Assembly: GCA_001800015.1 (NCBI GenBank)
Contig: MGUO01000021.1
Span: 267-10,966 of the forward strand
Origin: Elusimicrobia bacterium RIFCSPHIGHO2_02_FULL_57_9
GTDB lineage: Bacteria; Elusimicrobiota; Elusimicrobia; UBA1565; UBA9628
DNA length: 10,700 nt
Reading direction: 5' to 3'
In this document: positions 1 to 6,711 of the stretch, piece by piece
Numbering within the stretch: the stretch's first letter is position 1
Layout: every line of letters starts with the position of its first letter
Translations under genes and position numbers: made by a program
Notes under the pieces: model-generated
The model's input: the letters and a program-made list of their open reading frames with translations, nothing else
Told to the model about the DNA's origin: nothing
The model's database searches: none

Positions 1-1640
1 ACTTCCCGGATGGACTCCTCCCCCCGCAATATCGCGATCAAGCGGTCAAAGCCGATCCCGATCCCGCCGTGGGGCGGCGTCCCGTACTCCAGGGCGTTAA
101 GCAGCAAGCCGAACTGCCGCTGTTGTTCGTCCGGTGAGAAACCCATCAGGCTTAATATTTTTCTTTGAACCTCAGGATGATGATTGCGCATGGAGCCCGA
201 GGCCAGCTCCACGCCATTAAGCACCAAGTCGTATTGATGCGAAAGGACGTTGCCCGGATCCGAGTCTAGTTTGGGTATTTCCGACTCCAAGGGGGCGGTG
301 AATGGGTTGTGGGTGAAAGTCCAGCGCTTCTCTTCGGGCTCCCACTCAAGCAACGGAAAACGCAGCATCCAATGAAGGCTCCAGGGTTTGCTGGGAGCGG
401 GCTTGATTCCGGCGATGAGTTCCTTGCGGATGGACCCCAGGCAGGCCGCGGCGGCCATGGCCTTGTCGGCGGCGAAAAATAAATAGTCTCCCGCGGATGC
501 CGTGAACATCTTGGTCAAACCTTCGATCTCGGCGGGGCTCAGGAATTTAAGAATGGGCGAAGCAGGTCCCGCCGTCTCCCATTTAATCCAGGCCAGCCCC
601 CTTGCGCCGTTGGCTTTGGCACAATCGGTCAGCTTGTCGATATCAGCGCGCGAGAATTCAGCTCGGGCCTTTATGGCCCGCACTGCGCCGCCGTTGCGCG
701 CAGTGTCGCCGAAAACCTTAAAAGCGCTTTCTTTAAAGAGCGCGGTGCAGTCCTGGATCTCGAAGCCGTAGCGCAGATCCGGCTTATCCGAACCGTAGCG
801 CCGCATGGCTTGCTCATACTCCAGGCGCGGGAAAGGTGTCTCGATCTCCACGCCCATGGCCTGGCGGAAAATCGCCTTGAACATGGATTCGACCGCGGCA
901 TGGATGTCCTTTTCGTCCACGAAAGACATTTCCATGTCGATCTGGGTATGCTCCGGCTGGCGGTCGGATCTTAAATCCTCGTCCCGGAAATTTCGCGCCA
1001 ATTGAAAATAGCGCTCGACTCCCGAGGCCATCAGAATCTGCTTGAAAATTTGCGGCGATTGCGGCAGGGCGTAGAAAGTCCCGGGGTTTAAGCGGGCGGG
1101 CACCAAAAAGTCCCGGGCTCCCTCCGGCGTAGCCTTGGTCAGAACCGGGGTTTCCACTTCCAGAAAGCCCATTTGATCAAGCTCCCGGCGCGCGATCATG
1201 GCGACTTTGTGCCGCAGGGTCAAATTCTCAAGCATCCGGCGGCGGCGCAAATCTAGAAAGCGGTATTTAAGCCGGATTTCTTCGGAGACGGTGGTGTATT
1301 CGTCGATTTCAAAGGGCAGGGTCTTGGCTGTGTTGAGCACCGAGATTTCCGAGGCCCTGAGCTCGACTTCCCCGGTCGGAATTTTAGGATTCTCGGTTCC
1401 CTTAGGCCGGCGCCCGACCGTGCCGAAAACCCGGACCACGAATTCGGATCCCAATTGGCCGGCGGCAATAAAGGCTTGGGCGTCTTCCGGATGGACCACG
1501 ACCTGCGCCAGTCCCGAGCGGTCGCGCAGATCAAAAAAATAAAGTCCGCCATGGTCGCGGCGGGAATGCACCCAGCCTGCCAAGGCTACCCGAGAGCCGC
1601 TTAGGGAAGCGTTGAGCGCGCCGCAGGGACTGGTGCGCAA
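1..1640 (-). CDS. aspS: Aspartyl-tRNA synthetase, bacterial type (3' end cut by window edge)
   Basis: Class II aminoacyl-tRNA synthetase that charges tRNA(Asp) with aspartate in the cytoplasm. 546 codons are open to the window edge; bacterial AspRS is about 590 residues, so roughly 40 C-terminal residues lie outside. An N-terminal OB-fold anticodon-binding domain (about 1-105, with GWVHSRRDHGGL at 22-33) comes first. The catalytic core has YALPQSPQ at 190-197, motif 2 FRDE at 218-221, QPEHTQIDMEM at 228-238, and motif 3 HGGIGIGFDR at 524-533 with its ATP-binding Arg533. A GAD insertion domain (roughly 310-420) marks the bacterial rather than the archaeal form. No ATG is available near the N-terminus. 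I chose TTG at 1640 because it gives the family-typical start MRT..CG.L. An in-frame TTG at 1664 is the alternative. The gene begins 5 bases after the crp-like stop and is probably co-transcribed with it. His30 and Gly81 resemble the non-discriminating (Asp/Asn) enzyme. Confidence 0.96.
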   Translation of the reverse strand, partial: MRTSPCGALNASLSGSRVALAGWVHSRRDHGGLYFFDLRDRSGLAQVVVHPEDAQAFIAAGQLGSEFVVRVFGTVGRRPKGTENPKIPTGEVELRASEISVLNTAKTLPFEIDEYTTVSEEIRLKYRFLDLRRRRMLENLTLRHKVAMIARRELDQMGFLEVETPVLTKATPEGARDFLVPARLNPGTFYALPQSPQIFKQILMASGVERYFQLARNFRDEDLRSDRQPEHTQIDMEMSFVDEKDIHAAVESMFKAIFRQAMGVEIETPFPRLEYEQAMRRYGSDKPDLRYGFEIQDCTALFKESAFKVFGDTARNGGAVRAIKARAEFSRADIDKLTDCAKANGARGLAWIKWETAGPASPILKFLSPAEIEGLTKMFTASAGDYLFFAADKAMAAAACLGSIRKELIAGIKPAPSKPWSLHWMLRFPLLEWEPEEKRWTFTHNPFTAPLESEIPKLDSDPGNVLSHQYDLVLNGVELASGSMRNHHPEVQRKILSLMGFSPDEQQRQFGLLLNALEYGTPPHGGIGIGFDRLIAILRGEESIRE

Positions 1641-1645
1641 CGAGC

Positions 1646-2326
1646 TTACGCCTGGATCAGGCAAAGCGCCTCCAATTTCTCGGGTTTTTTGATCCAATAG
1701 CGGCCGTCGCGTGTGTCGATCAATTGAGCGCGGCGCAGGGTGGCCAAGGCTCGCGTCAATGGCTCGCGCGTGGTGCCCACGATATCGGCCAGTTCCTGCT
1801 GGGTATAGGGCTCGTTTAAAATCAAGCCCTGGTCGAGTTTTTGGCCTCGTTTGGAGAGATCGCAGAAAGTCTTGGCCACGCGCCCCAATATATTCTGAAA
1901 AAGCAGGCTTTCCATTTCTTCATTGGCGCGGCGCAGGCGCTCGCATACGGTCTGCAGCAGATAGTAGCTTAGATCGGGGTCCGAGGCGAGCAGCCTCCTA
2001 AAATCCGTTTTGCGAATGACCAGCAGGCGTGAGCAGCTCGCGGCCTCGGCCGAAGCTGAGCGGGTTTTGCCTTTCAACAGCGCCATTTCGCCGAAAAAGC
2101 CGCCCGGCTGAAGATAAGCGAAGGTCTTGCGCTTTCTGCTCGCAGAGAGGGTGAAAATCTTGACCCGGCCGGAAAGCACGATAAACATTTGGTTGGCGGC
2201 CTCGGCCTTGGAAAAGATGCGTTCGCCGGGCCCGTACTCGGCAATGCGCGAAATCTTATGGACTTCTTTCAGGTCGCCGGCGCTTAACTGGCTCAAAAGC
2301 GGGATTTTGCGAAGCATTTTCAGCAT
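1646..2326 (-). CDS. Crp/Fnr-family transcriptional regulator
   Basis: Cytoplasmic DNA-binding regulator of 226 residues, the normal Crp/Fnr length. The N-terminal half (about 5-115) is a cyclic-nucleotide-binding beta-roll. It contains the phosphate-binding cassette FFGEMALL..KTRSASAEA, with Gly79-Glu80 and Arg89-Ser90 matching the GE and RS pairs that hold cyclic-nucleotide phosphate in E. coli CRP. A long dimerisation helix follows (about 118-143), then a winged helix-turn-helix at 174-203 (YTQQELADIVGTTREPLTRAL). There is no N-terminal cysteine cluster, so it is not an Fnr-type iron-sulfur sensor. By my alignment the CRP adenine contacts Thr127-Ser128 correspond to Ala134-Asn135, so the effector (cAMP, another nucleotide or none) is open. 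Its targets are unknown. The gene lies between surE and aspS, follows the only intergenic gap, and its start has no visible Shine-Dalgarno. A second in-frame ATG is three codons downstream. Confidence 0.93.
   Translation of the reverse strand: MLKMLRKIPLLSQLSAGDLKEVHKISRIAEYGPGERIFSKAEAANQMFIVLSGRVKIFTLSASRKRKTFAYLQPGGFFGEMALLKGKTRSASAEAASCSRLLVIRKTDFRRLLASDPDLSYYLLQTVCERLRRANEEMESLLFQNILGRVAKTFCDLSKRGQKLDQGLILNEPYTQQELADIVGTTREPLTRALATLRRAQLIDTRDGRYWIKKPEKLEALCLIQA
1669..1673 (-). promoter_or_regulatory. GGAGG Shine-Dalgarno-like site upstream of aspS
   Basis: GGAGG lies inside the last codons of the upstream regulator gene (Leu-Glu-Ala). It is 4 bases before an in-frame TTG at 1664 and 28 bases before the homology-preferred TTG at 1640. 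The 4-base spacing is shorter than usual and the first TTG would add 8 residues (MPDPGVSS), so the match may be chance. A weaker AGG at 1651-1653 sits 10 bases before the 1640 start. The site matters because it is the only strong Shine-Dalgarno match near either aspS start. Confidence 0.3.
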
Positions 2327-2338
2327 TTCGACTATGTT

Positions 2339-2368
2339 ATCTTATCCTGCGCCGGGGCTTCAAGACAA
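2339..2368 (-). promoter_or_regulatory. Candidate sigma-70-type promoter for crp-like gene and aspS
   Basis: Read on the minus strand, TTGTCT (2368-2363) and TAAGAT (2344-2339) are separated by 18 bases. Each matches the consensus hexamer at 4 of 6 positions. The -35 element falls in the last codons of surE and the -10 in the 33-base gap. A start about 7 bases after the -10 would be near 2332, leaving only about 6 bases before the ATG, so the message would be nearly leaderless. That would fit the missing Shine-Dalgarno. The match is modest and could be chance. Confidence 0.3.
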
Positions 2369-3115
2369 CTTCCACCAATGGAGCGCATCCATCATGGCTA
2401 AATCCGTGCTGTCCAGATGCAGAGGCGTTATGGGGATGTGCCCCGCGGCGATGGCGGAGACATCGGTGCCCTTGGTGTTAAGGCCGCTCACCGAGCGGCC
2501 GGCCAGCCAGTAGTATTTCCCCCCGCGCGGGTCAAAGCGGCTGGTCACTTCCTTGCTGTAAATTCGCCGGCCCAAGCGGGCGATGACGGCGCGCCCTAGT
2601 TTGCCCTTGATCGGAGGCGGGAAATTTACATTGAGGAAAATCCCAGGGGGAAGGCCATGGCGCAGCACCTGGCGCGCCAGCTTGGCCGCGAAAGCCGCGG
2701 ATAGCCGGTAGGCGTCGGAATTGAAATCCTGGGAAAAAGCGATGGAGGGAACGTTTAATAAATTGGCTTCCCGCGCTCCCGCCACGGTGCCTGAGTAGAT
2801 CACGTCTTCCCCCAAATTGTGGCCGTGATTGATGCCTGAAACCACGAGATCGACTTTGGATTTGAATATTTCCAGTATGCCCAAGCGGGCGCAGTCGGCG
2901 GGACTTCCATTGAGGGCGTATATGTCCGATCCGGCGCGATGGACGCGAATGGGCTTATGCAGGGTCAGGGAATGGCTGTCGGCCGATCTTTCCTGGCTTG
3001 GGACAACCACGATGGTTTGGCCTATGCGCCGCATGGCCGAATGCAGGGCGCTTAAGCCGGGCCCGTTGATTCCGTCGTCGTTGACTAGCAGTATTCTAGG
3101 CGTGTTACGTGTCAT
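2360..3115 (-). CDS. surE: 5'/3'-nucleotidase SurE
   Basis: Metal-dependent phosphatase that removes phosphate from nucleoside monophosphates; family members also act on 3'-nucleotides and short polyphosphate. It is 251 residues, the normal length. The metal-binding NDDG is at 12-15 (Asp13, Asp14), with ERSADSHSLTL at 42-52 contributing the conserved serine. The signature SGINHGHNLGEDVIYSGTVAGAREA spans 93-117 and includes metal ligand Asn96. No signal peptide or membrane segment is seen, so it should be cytoplasmic. The ATG lies inside the end of murG: the two genes overlap by 11 bases in different frames, which suggests translational coupling. No good Shine-Dalgarno precedes it. surE is classically a neighbour of pcm, nlpD or rpoS, so its position directly behind murG is notable. 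Substrate preference cannot be read from the sequence. Confidence 0.96.
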   Translation of the reverse strand: MTRNTPRILLVNDDGINGPGLSALHSAMRRIGQTIVVVPSQERSADSHSLTLHKPIRVHRAGSDIYALNGSPADCARLGILEIFKSKVDLVVSGINHGHNLGEDVIYSGTVAGAREANLLNVPSIAFSQDFNSDAYRLSAAFAAKLARQVLRHGLPPGIFLNVNFPPPIKGKLGRAVIARLGRRIYSKEVTSRFDPRGGKYYWLAGRSVSGLNTKGTDVSAIAAGHIPITPLHLDSTDLAMMDALHWWKLS

Positions 3116-4214
3116 GGGCCATACGTTCCACCGCTTCCGCCAGTTTTAAGGCGGATTGCGCCGCCGGCGGAAGCCCCAGTTTGGCGTAGGCCTGCGCCAT
3201 TGCCGCACGCCGCAAGCCGGCTTTATCCGACAATAGCAAATCGAAGAGCTGAGGAGTCAGGCCGGCGGTTAAGTCTTTCTCCAGCGTTACGGCCGCGGCC
3301 CCGGCTTTTTCCAGCACCCGGGCGTTGATTTCCTGATGTCCCGAGGCTGCCGCGGGATAAGGAATGAGAACAGCGGGTTTACGTTGCGCCGCCAGCTCCG
3401 CCAAGGTGCCGGCGCCAGATCGGCAAATGATCAAATCCGCCGCCGCGTAGGCGGTCTCCATGGAGTCCAGAAAGGGAAGCGCTTGAAAAGAAAGCGGGGC
3501 TTCGGCGTAGGCTTTTTCGACTTCTCTGAGCTCCCCTTCCCGCAAGCCAGCCAGGTGCAGCGCCTGGATTTTGCCCGGAGCCGACCGGGCCAAGGCCTTT
3601 AAAGCGGCCGGAACCTGGCGGTTGATGCTCCGGGCCCCTTGGCTGCCTCCGAAGACAAGAACGGTGAGCCGGTTTTCATCAAGCCCCAGAGCCCGCCTCG
3701 CCGGAACCTTTTGGCCGGGCTTATGCAGAGCCGGGCGTATGGGCGTGCCGAAGAGCGCTCCTTGGCCGTGAGCCGGCGGCAAACCCCAGAACAGCTCGGC
3801 TCCAAAATAGCCGCACATTTTATTAGCCAGGCCCAGGACGGCGTTTGATTCATGCACCGCGCGGGGAATGCCTCTGAGCGCGGCGGAGAGGACGGTCGGA
3901 AAGGTTAAATAACCTCCCATGCCCACCACGGCGTCAGGGTGGAAATCCTTGAGTATTCTGCGCAGAAGCCGCAGGCTGCCCAAGAGTTTAAAAGCAAAGC
4001 CCGGCCAGGCCGGGCTTATGCGCCGGGGCAGGCCGGTTAAATCGATTTCTGAGGCGGCAATGCCTTCCTTTTCCAGAGTCGGCAAAGCTTGATCCCCGCG
4101 CCGCACAATCATGAGCGGCTGCCAACCGCGCGCCTTTAGGGTCTGAGCCAGAACCAAGCCGGGATAGAAATGCCCGCCGGTTCCGCCGGCCGCGATGACC
4201 GCTCTTTTGGCCAT
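3105..4214 (-). CDS. murG: UDP-GlcNAc:undecaprenyl-PP-MurNAc-pentapeptide GlcNAc transferase MurG
   Basis: GT28-family glycosyltransferase on the inner face of the cytoplasmic membrane. It transfers GlcNAc from UDP-GlcNAc to lipid I, giving lipid II. It is 369 residues, slightly longer than E. coli MurG (355). Two Rossmann-like domains carry the expected glycine-rich loops: GGTGGH at 10-15, GMGGY at 98-102 and GGSQGA at 189-194. HESNAVLG is at 121-128 and GTPIR at 156-160. The donor-binding segment CRSGAGTLAE is at 264-273 and HQEINA at 293-298. The ATG is one base after the ftsW stop and has a good Shine-Dalgarno (GGAG, 7 bases upstream). The 3' end overlaps surE by 11 bases. Its place after ftsW is the standard dcw position; the murC that often follows is absent. 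Confidence 0.98.
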   Translation of the reverse strand: MAKRAVIAAGGTGGHFYPGLVLAQTLKARGWQPLMIVRRGDQALPTLEKEGIAASEIDLTGLPRRISPAWPGFAFKLLGSLRLLRRILKDFHPDAVVGMGGYLTFPTVLSAALRGIPRAVHESNAVLGLANKMCGYFGAELFWGLPPAHGQGALFGTPIRPALHKPGQKVPARRALGLDENRLTVLVFGGSQGARSINRQVPAALKALARSAPGKIQALHLAGLREGELREVEKAYAEAPLSFQALPFLDSMETAYAAADLIICRSGAGTLAELAAQRKPAVLIPYPAAASGHQEINARVLEKAGAAAVTLEKDLTAGLTPQLFDLLLSDKAGLRRAAMAQAYAKLGLPPAAQSALKLAEAVERMAHDT

Positions 4215-4215
4215 T

Positions 4216-5340
4216 TTAGCGCTCCGTCCGGGTGGACATGAGCATGTCTTTATTAGCTTGCCGGGAAATATTGAGAAGTATCCCTACGGCGATCAAGTTG
4301 GCCAGCAGGGAAGAGCCGCCGAAGGATATAAAAGGCAGCGGAATGCCCTTGGTCGGCAAAAGGCCGATGGACATGCCTATGTTAAAGAAGGCCTGCAGGC
4401 TTATGGTGAAAGTAATTCCCGAGGCAAGCAAGGTGCCGAAAAGATTGGGAGCCGCGCGCGCGATGCGCACACCCCGCACCAGCACCGTGGCAAACAGGGC
4501 GAGAAGTCCTAAAGCGCCCAATAATCCCAATTCCTCGCAGACCACGGGAAAAATAAAGTCGGTATGCGGCGTGGGCAAATACATGAGCTTGAGCTTGGAG
4601 GCCCCGAAGCCCTTGCCCAACCACCCGCCGGATCCGACGGCTAGGATGGATTGGGCCAGCTGATAGCCCGCTCCGCGCGGATCCTCAAAGGGCGTTAAGA
4701 AACTCAAGAGCCGGGCGCGGCGGTAGGGATACTTGATGATTTCATAGGCGGCAAGCGGCAGCGAGCAGGCAAGTGCCACTAGAATATACTGCACCCGCGC
4801 TCCGCCGATGAACAGCATCAGCAAGGAGACCGAGAAGACTAAAACCGGGGTGCCTAAATCCGGCCCCTTGCCTATGAGCAAAAGCAGCAGGCCCACAAAA
4901 CTCATCGGCACCACCAAGCCTCGGTACACAGAGTCGGCTTTGCTGCGCTTGCGGTCCATGTAATAGGCCAGGAAAAGCACGGCCGTCAACTTGGCGAATT
5001 CCGCGGGCTGAAACCCGACAGGGCCCACGCGTATCCAGCGCCGCACCCCGGCAATAGGCTCGCTGAAAAGCGCTCCGACAAGCCCCAGGACGGTTACGAT
5101 GAAAATTGGCCACACCCATTCGCGGGCGCGGTTATAGTTGATGCGGCTGACCAAGCCCATGACCGGCAAAGACACCGCGGCCCAGAGCAATTGCCGCTTG
5201 AAAAAAAATAGCGAGTCGTTGAGATTTTGCTCCGCCCAGATGGCGCTGGCCGAGTAAATCATGACCAGGCCCCAGCAAACCAAAGCGATCATCGCGCCCA
5301 GCAGGGTAAAATCAACAGTGCTGTGCCGCCGGCTGCTCAT
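4216..5340 (-). CDS. ftsW: Septal peptidoglycan glycosyltransferase FtsW (SEDS family)
   Basis: Polytopic inner-membrane SEDS protein that polymerises lipid II into glycan strands at the division septum, working with the class B penicillin-binding protein FtsI. It is 374 residues with about ten hydrophobic segments; the first begins at about residue 10 after a short basic N-terminus. Family motifs seen: RWIRVGPVGFQPAEFAKL at 101-118, GPDLGT at 159-164, HTDFIFPVVCEELG at 259-272 and KGIPLPFISFGGSSLL at 331-346. Asp261 is the position known as catalytic in SEDS enzymes. The ATG overlaps the murD stop (ATGA, 4 bases) and the gene ends one base before murG. RodA is the close paralogue. The location between murD and murG, with an ftsI-like tail upstream in the cluster, favours FtsW. 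Confidence 0.96.
   Translation of the reverse strand: MSSRRHSTVDFTLLGAMIALVCWGLVMIYSASAIWAEQNLNDSLFFFKRQLLWAAVSLPVMGLVSRINYNRAREWVWPIFIVTVLGLVGALFSEPIAGVRRWIRVGPVGFQPAEFAKLTAVLFLAYYMDRKRSKADSVYRGLVVPMSFVGLLLLLIGKGPDLGTPVLVFSVSLLMLFIGGARVQYILVALACSLPLAAYEIIKYPYRRARLLSFLTPFEDPRGAGYQLAQSILAVGSGGWLGKGFGASKLKLMYLPTPHTDFIFPVVCEELGLLGALGLLALFATVLVRGVRIARAAPNLFGTLLASGITFTISLQAFFNIGMSIGLLPTKGIPLPFISFGGSSLLANLIAVGILLNISRQANKDMLMSTRTER
4222..4225 (-). promoter_or_regulatory. Ribosome binding site of murG
   Basis: GGAG inside the last codons of ftsW (Thr-Glu-Arg), 7 bases before the murG ATG. This is the clearest well-spaced Shine-Dalgarno among the whole genes here and supports the start at 4214. Confidence 0.6.
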
Positions 5341-6710
5341 TTCGACGTTCCCACAAGGGCCTTAAAGCGCCGGCCGCGCTGCTCGAAATTTTGGAATTGA
5401 TCAAACGAAGCGCAAGCGGGAGACAGCAGCAATGTGTCGCCCTGAGCGCCGATTTTGAATGCGGTTTCGACCGCGGTTTGAAGGTCCCCGCACGGGAAAA
5501 TAGGCACGATTCCGGATAGGTCGTTTTCTATTTTTCCGGCGGAGCTGCCGATAGTCAGTATGCTTTTGACGCAGGAAGCGATCAAGGGCTTGAGAGGCGA
5601 ATAAGAGCCGCCCTTATGCAGCCCTCCCAGTATCAGCAGAATGGAGGCTTGCGCGCGGTTAAGGGCCTTAAGGGCGACCAAGGTCGAATCGACATTGGTC
5701 GCCTTGGAATCGTTGATGCAGCGCATGCCTCGGATTGTGCCGATTTCCTCAAGGCGGTGCTCCACGCCCTTAAAAGCCCGCAGCCCATTTTGCACGGCTT
5801 GGGCTTTTAGCCCGCGGCTTAAAGCCAGAAGTACTGCGGCCATGGCATTTTCAAGATTGTGCTCGCCCGGCAAGTGGGGCGGATCGAAGGTCTGGAGCTT
5901 GCCTGCGAATCCGCGCACATGGATCCTTCCCTTTTGATGCCAGGCGTTGACGGGGCCCTGGCCCAAGGGGCCGAAAAACAGCTTTTGAGCCGGGCAACGC
6001 CGCGAAAGCTTAAGAGCCAGCGGATCTCCGGCGTTAAAAACGCAGGCGTCCGACTTGTTCTGATGCCGGAACAACCGGGCTTTGGCCTCTATATAATGGG
6101 CCATGCTGCCATGGTGGTCGATATGGTCCGCGGTGATATTGAGCAGGGCCGCGGACTGAGGATGAAAATACCGGCTGTCTTCAAGCTGGTAACTGGAGAC
6201 CTCGATGATCAGGCTGTCCTTGGGCAATGCCCGCGGCGCAGCTTCAGAAATTGGAAATCCTATATTGCCGCATACATGCGCTCGACTGCGCCGCGGCCCA
6301 GCTTCCTTAAATATTTGTGCTACCAGCGCGGTTGTCGTTGTTTTTCCGTTGGTCCCGGTTATAGCGATAATCTCTTTGGCCTTGCAGAAGGATAAAGCCA
6401 CTTCCAGCTCGCTGAAAATAGGAATTCCGGCGGATTTAAGCTTTTGCAAAATAGGCAGGACATGCGGCAACCCGGGACTTTTCACGGCAAAAGCGCATTT
6501 TAAAAGACGGTCGCTGTGGCCGCCCGCTTCCCATGAGATCGCGCCGGGCAGCCGTCCCAAAGAGGCTTTAAGCGCCGCGCGGGGCTTTGAGTCGCTGGCG
6601 AAGACCTGAAAGCCTTTCTTTGCCAGGAGCTTGGCGCAGGCCAATCCGGATTTTCCCATGCCGATCACGCAAGCCTTTTTCCCTTTAAAGGCTTTTGGAT
6701 TAAATCGCAT
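5337..6710 (-). CDS. murD: UDP-N-acetylmuramoyl-L-alanine--D-glutamate ligase MurD
   Basis: Cytoplasmic ATP-dependent Mur ligase that adds D-glutamate to UDP-MurNAc-L-Ala. It is 457 residues, close to the usual 440-450. The N-terminal UDP-binding Rossmann domain shows VIGMGKSG at 15-22. The central ATPase domain has the P-loop TGTNGKTTT at 118-126, EVSSYQLE at 170-177 and TADHIDHHGS at 193-202. Lys210 in EAKARLF is the expected carbamylated lysine. PGEHNLENAMAA is at 281-292. The C-terminal domain has HRLEEIG at 318-324, NDSKATN at 333-339 and the MurD-typical SPACASFDQF at 430-439. The ATG begins one base after the mraY stop with no clear Shine-Dalgarno; the 3' end overlaps ftsW by 4 bases. 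The NDSKATN and SPACASFDQF motifs separate it from MurC, E and F. Confidence 0.98.
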   Translation of the reverse strand: MRFNPKAFKGKKACVIGMGKSGLACAKLLAKKGFQVFASDSKPRAALKASLGRLPGAISWEAGGHSDRLLKCAFAVKSPGLPHVLPILQKLKSAGIPIFSELEVALSFCKAKEIIAITGTNGKTTTTALVAQIFKEAGPRRSRAHVCGNIGFPISEAAPRALPKDSLIIEVSSYQLEDSRYFHPQSAALLNITADHIDHHGSMAHYIEAKARLFRHQNKSDACVFNAGDPLALKLSRRCPAQKLFFGPLGQGPVNAWHQKGRIHVRGFAGKLQTFDPPHLPGEHNLENAMAAVLLALSRGLKAQAVQNGLRAFKGVEHRLEEIGTIRGMRCINDSKATNVDSTLVALKALNRAQASILLILGGLHKGGSYSPLKPLIASCVKSILTIGSSAGKIENDLSGIVPIFPCGDLQTAVETAFKIGAQGDTLLLSPACASFDQFQNFEQRGRRFKALVGTSK

Positions 6711-6711
6711 G

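Noticed and set aside
671..1552. Minus-strand open frames at 671-901 and 1253-1552 inside aspS
   Set aside because: They are out of frame with the AspRS translation, which runs uninterrupted with all class II motifs. They are arginine/serine-rich shadows, not genes or signs of a frameshift.
2327..2359. Possible terminator between surE and the Crp-like gene
   Set aside because: I see no GC-rich hairpin followed by a T run in this 33-base gap. No intrinsic terminator is visible at any other junction either.
2324..5346. The same 9-base start context (GTCGAAATG) at the crp-like gene and at ftsW
   Set aside because: Two occurrences of a 9-mer in 10.7 kb, with no other starts sharing it, are not enough to claim a regulatory motif.
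5859..6395. A 178-codon plus-strand open frame opposite murD
   Set aside because: It is antisense to the MurD ATPase domain, has no recognisable domain, and is explained by the codon bias of murD.
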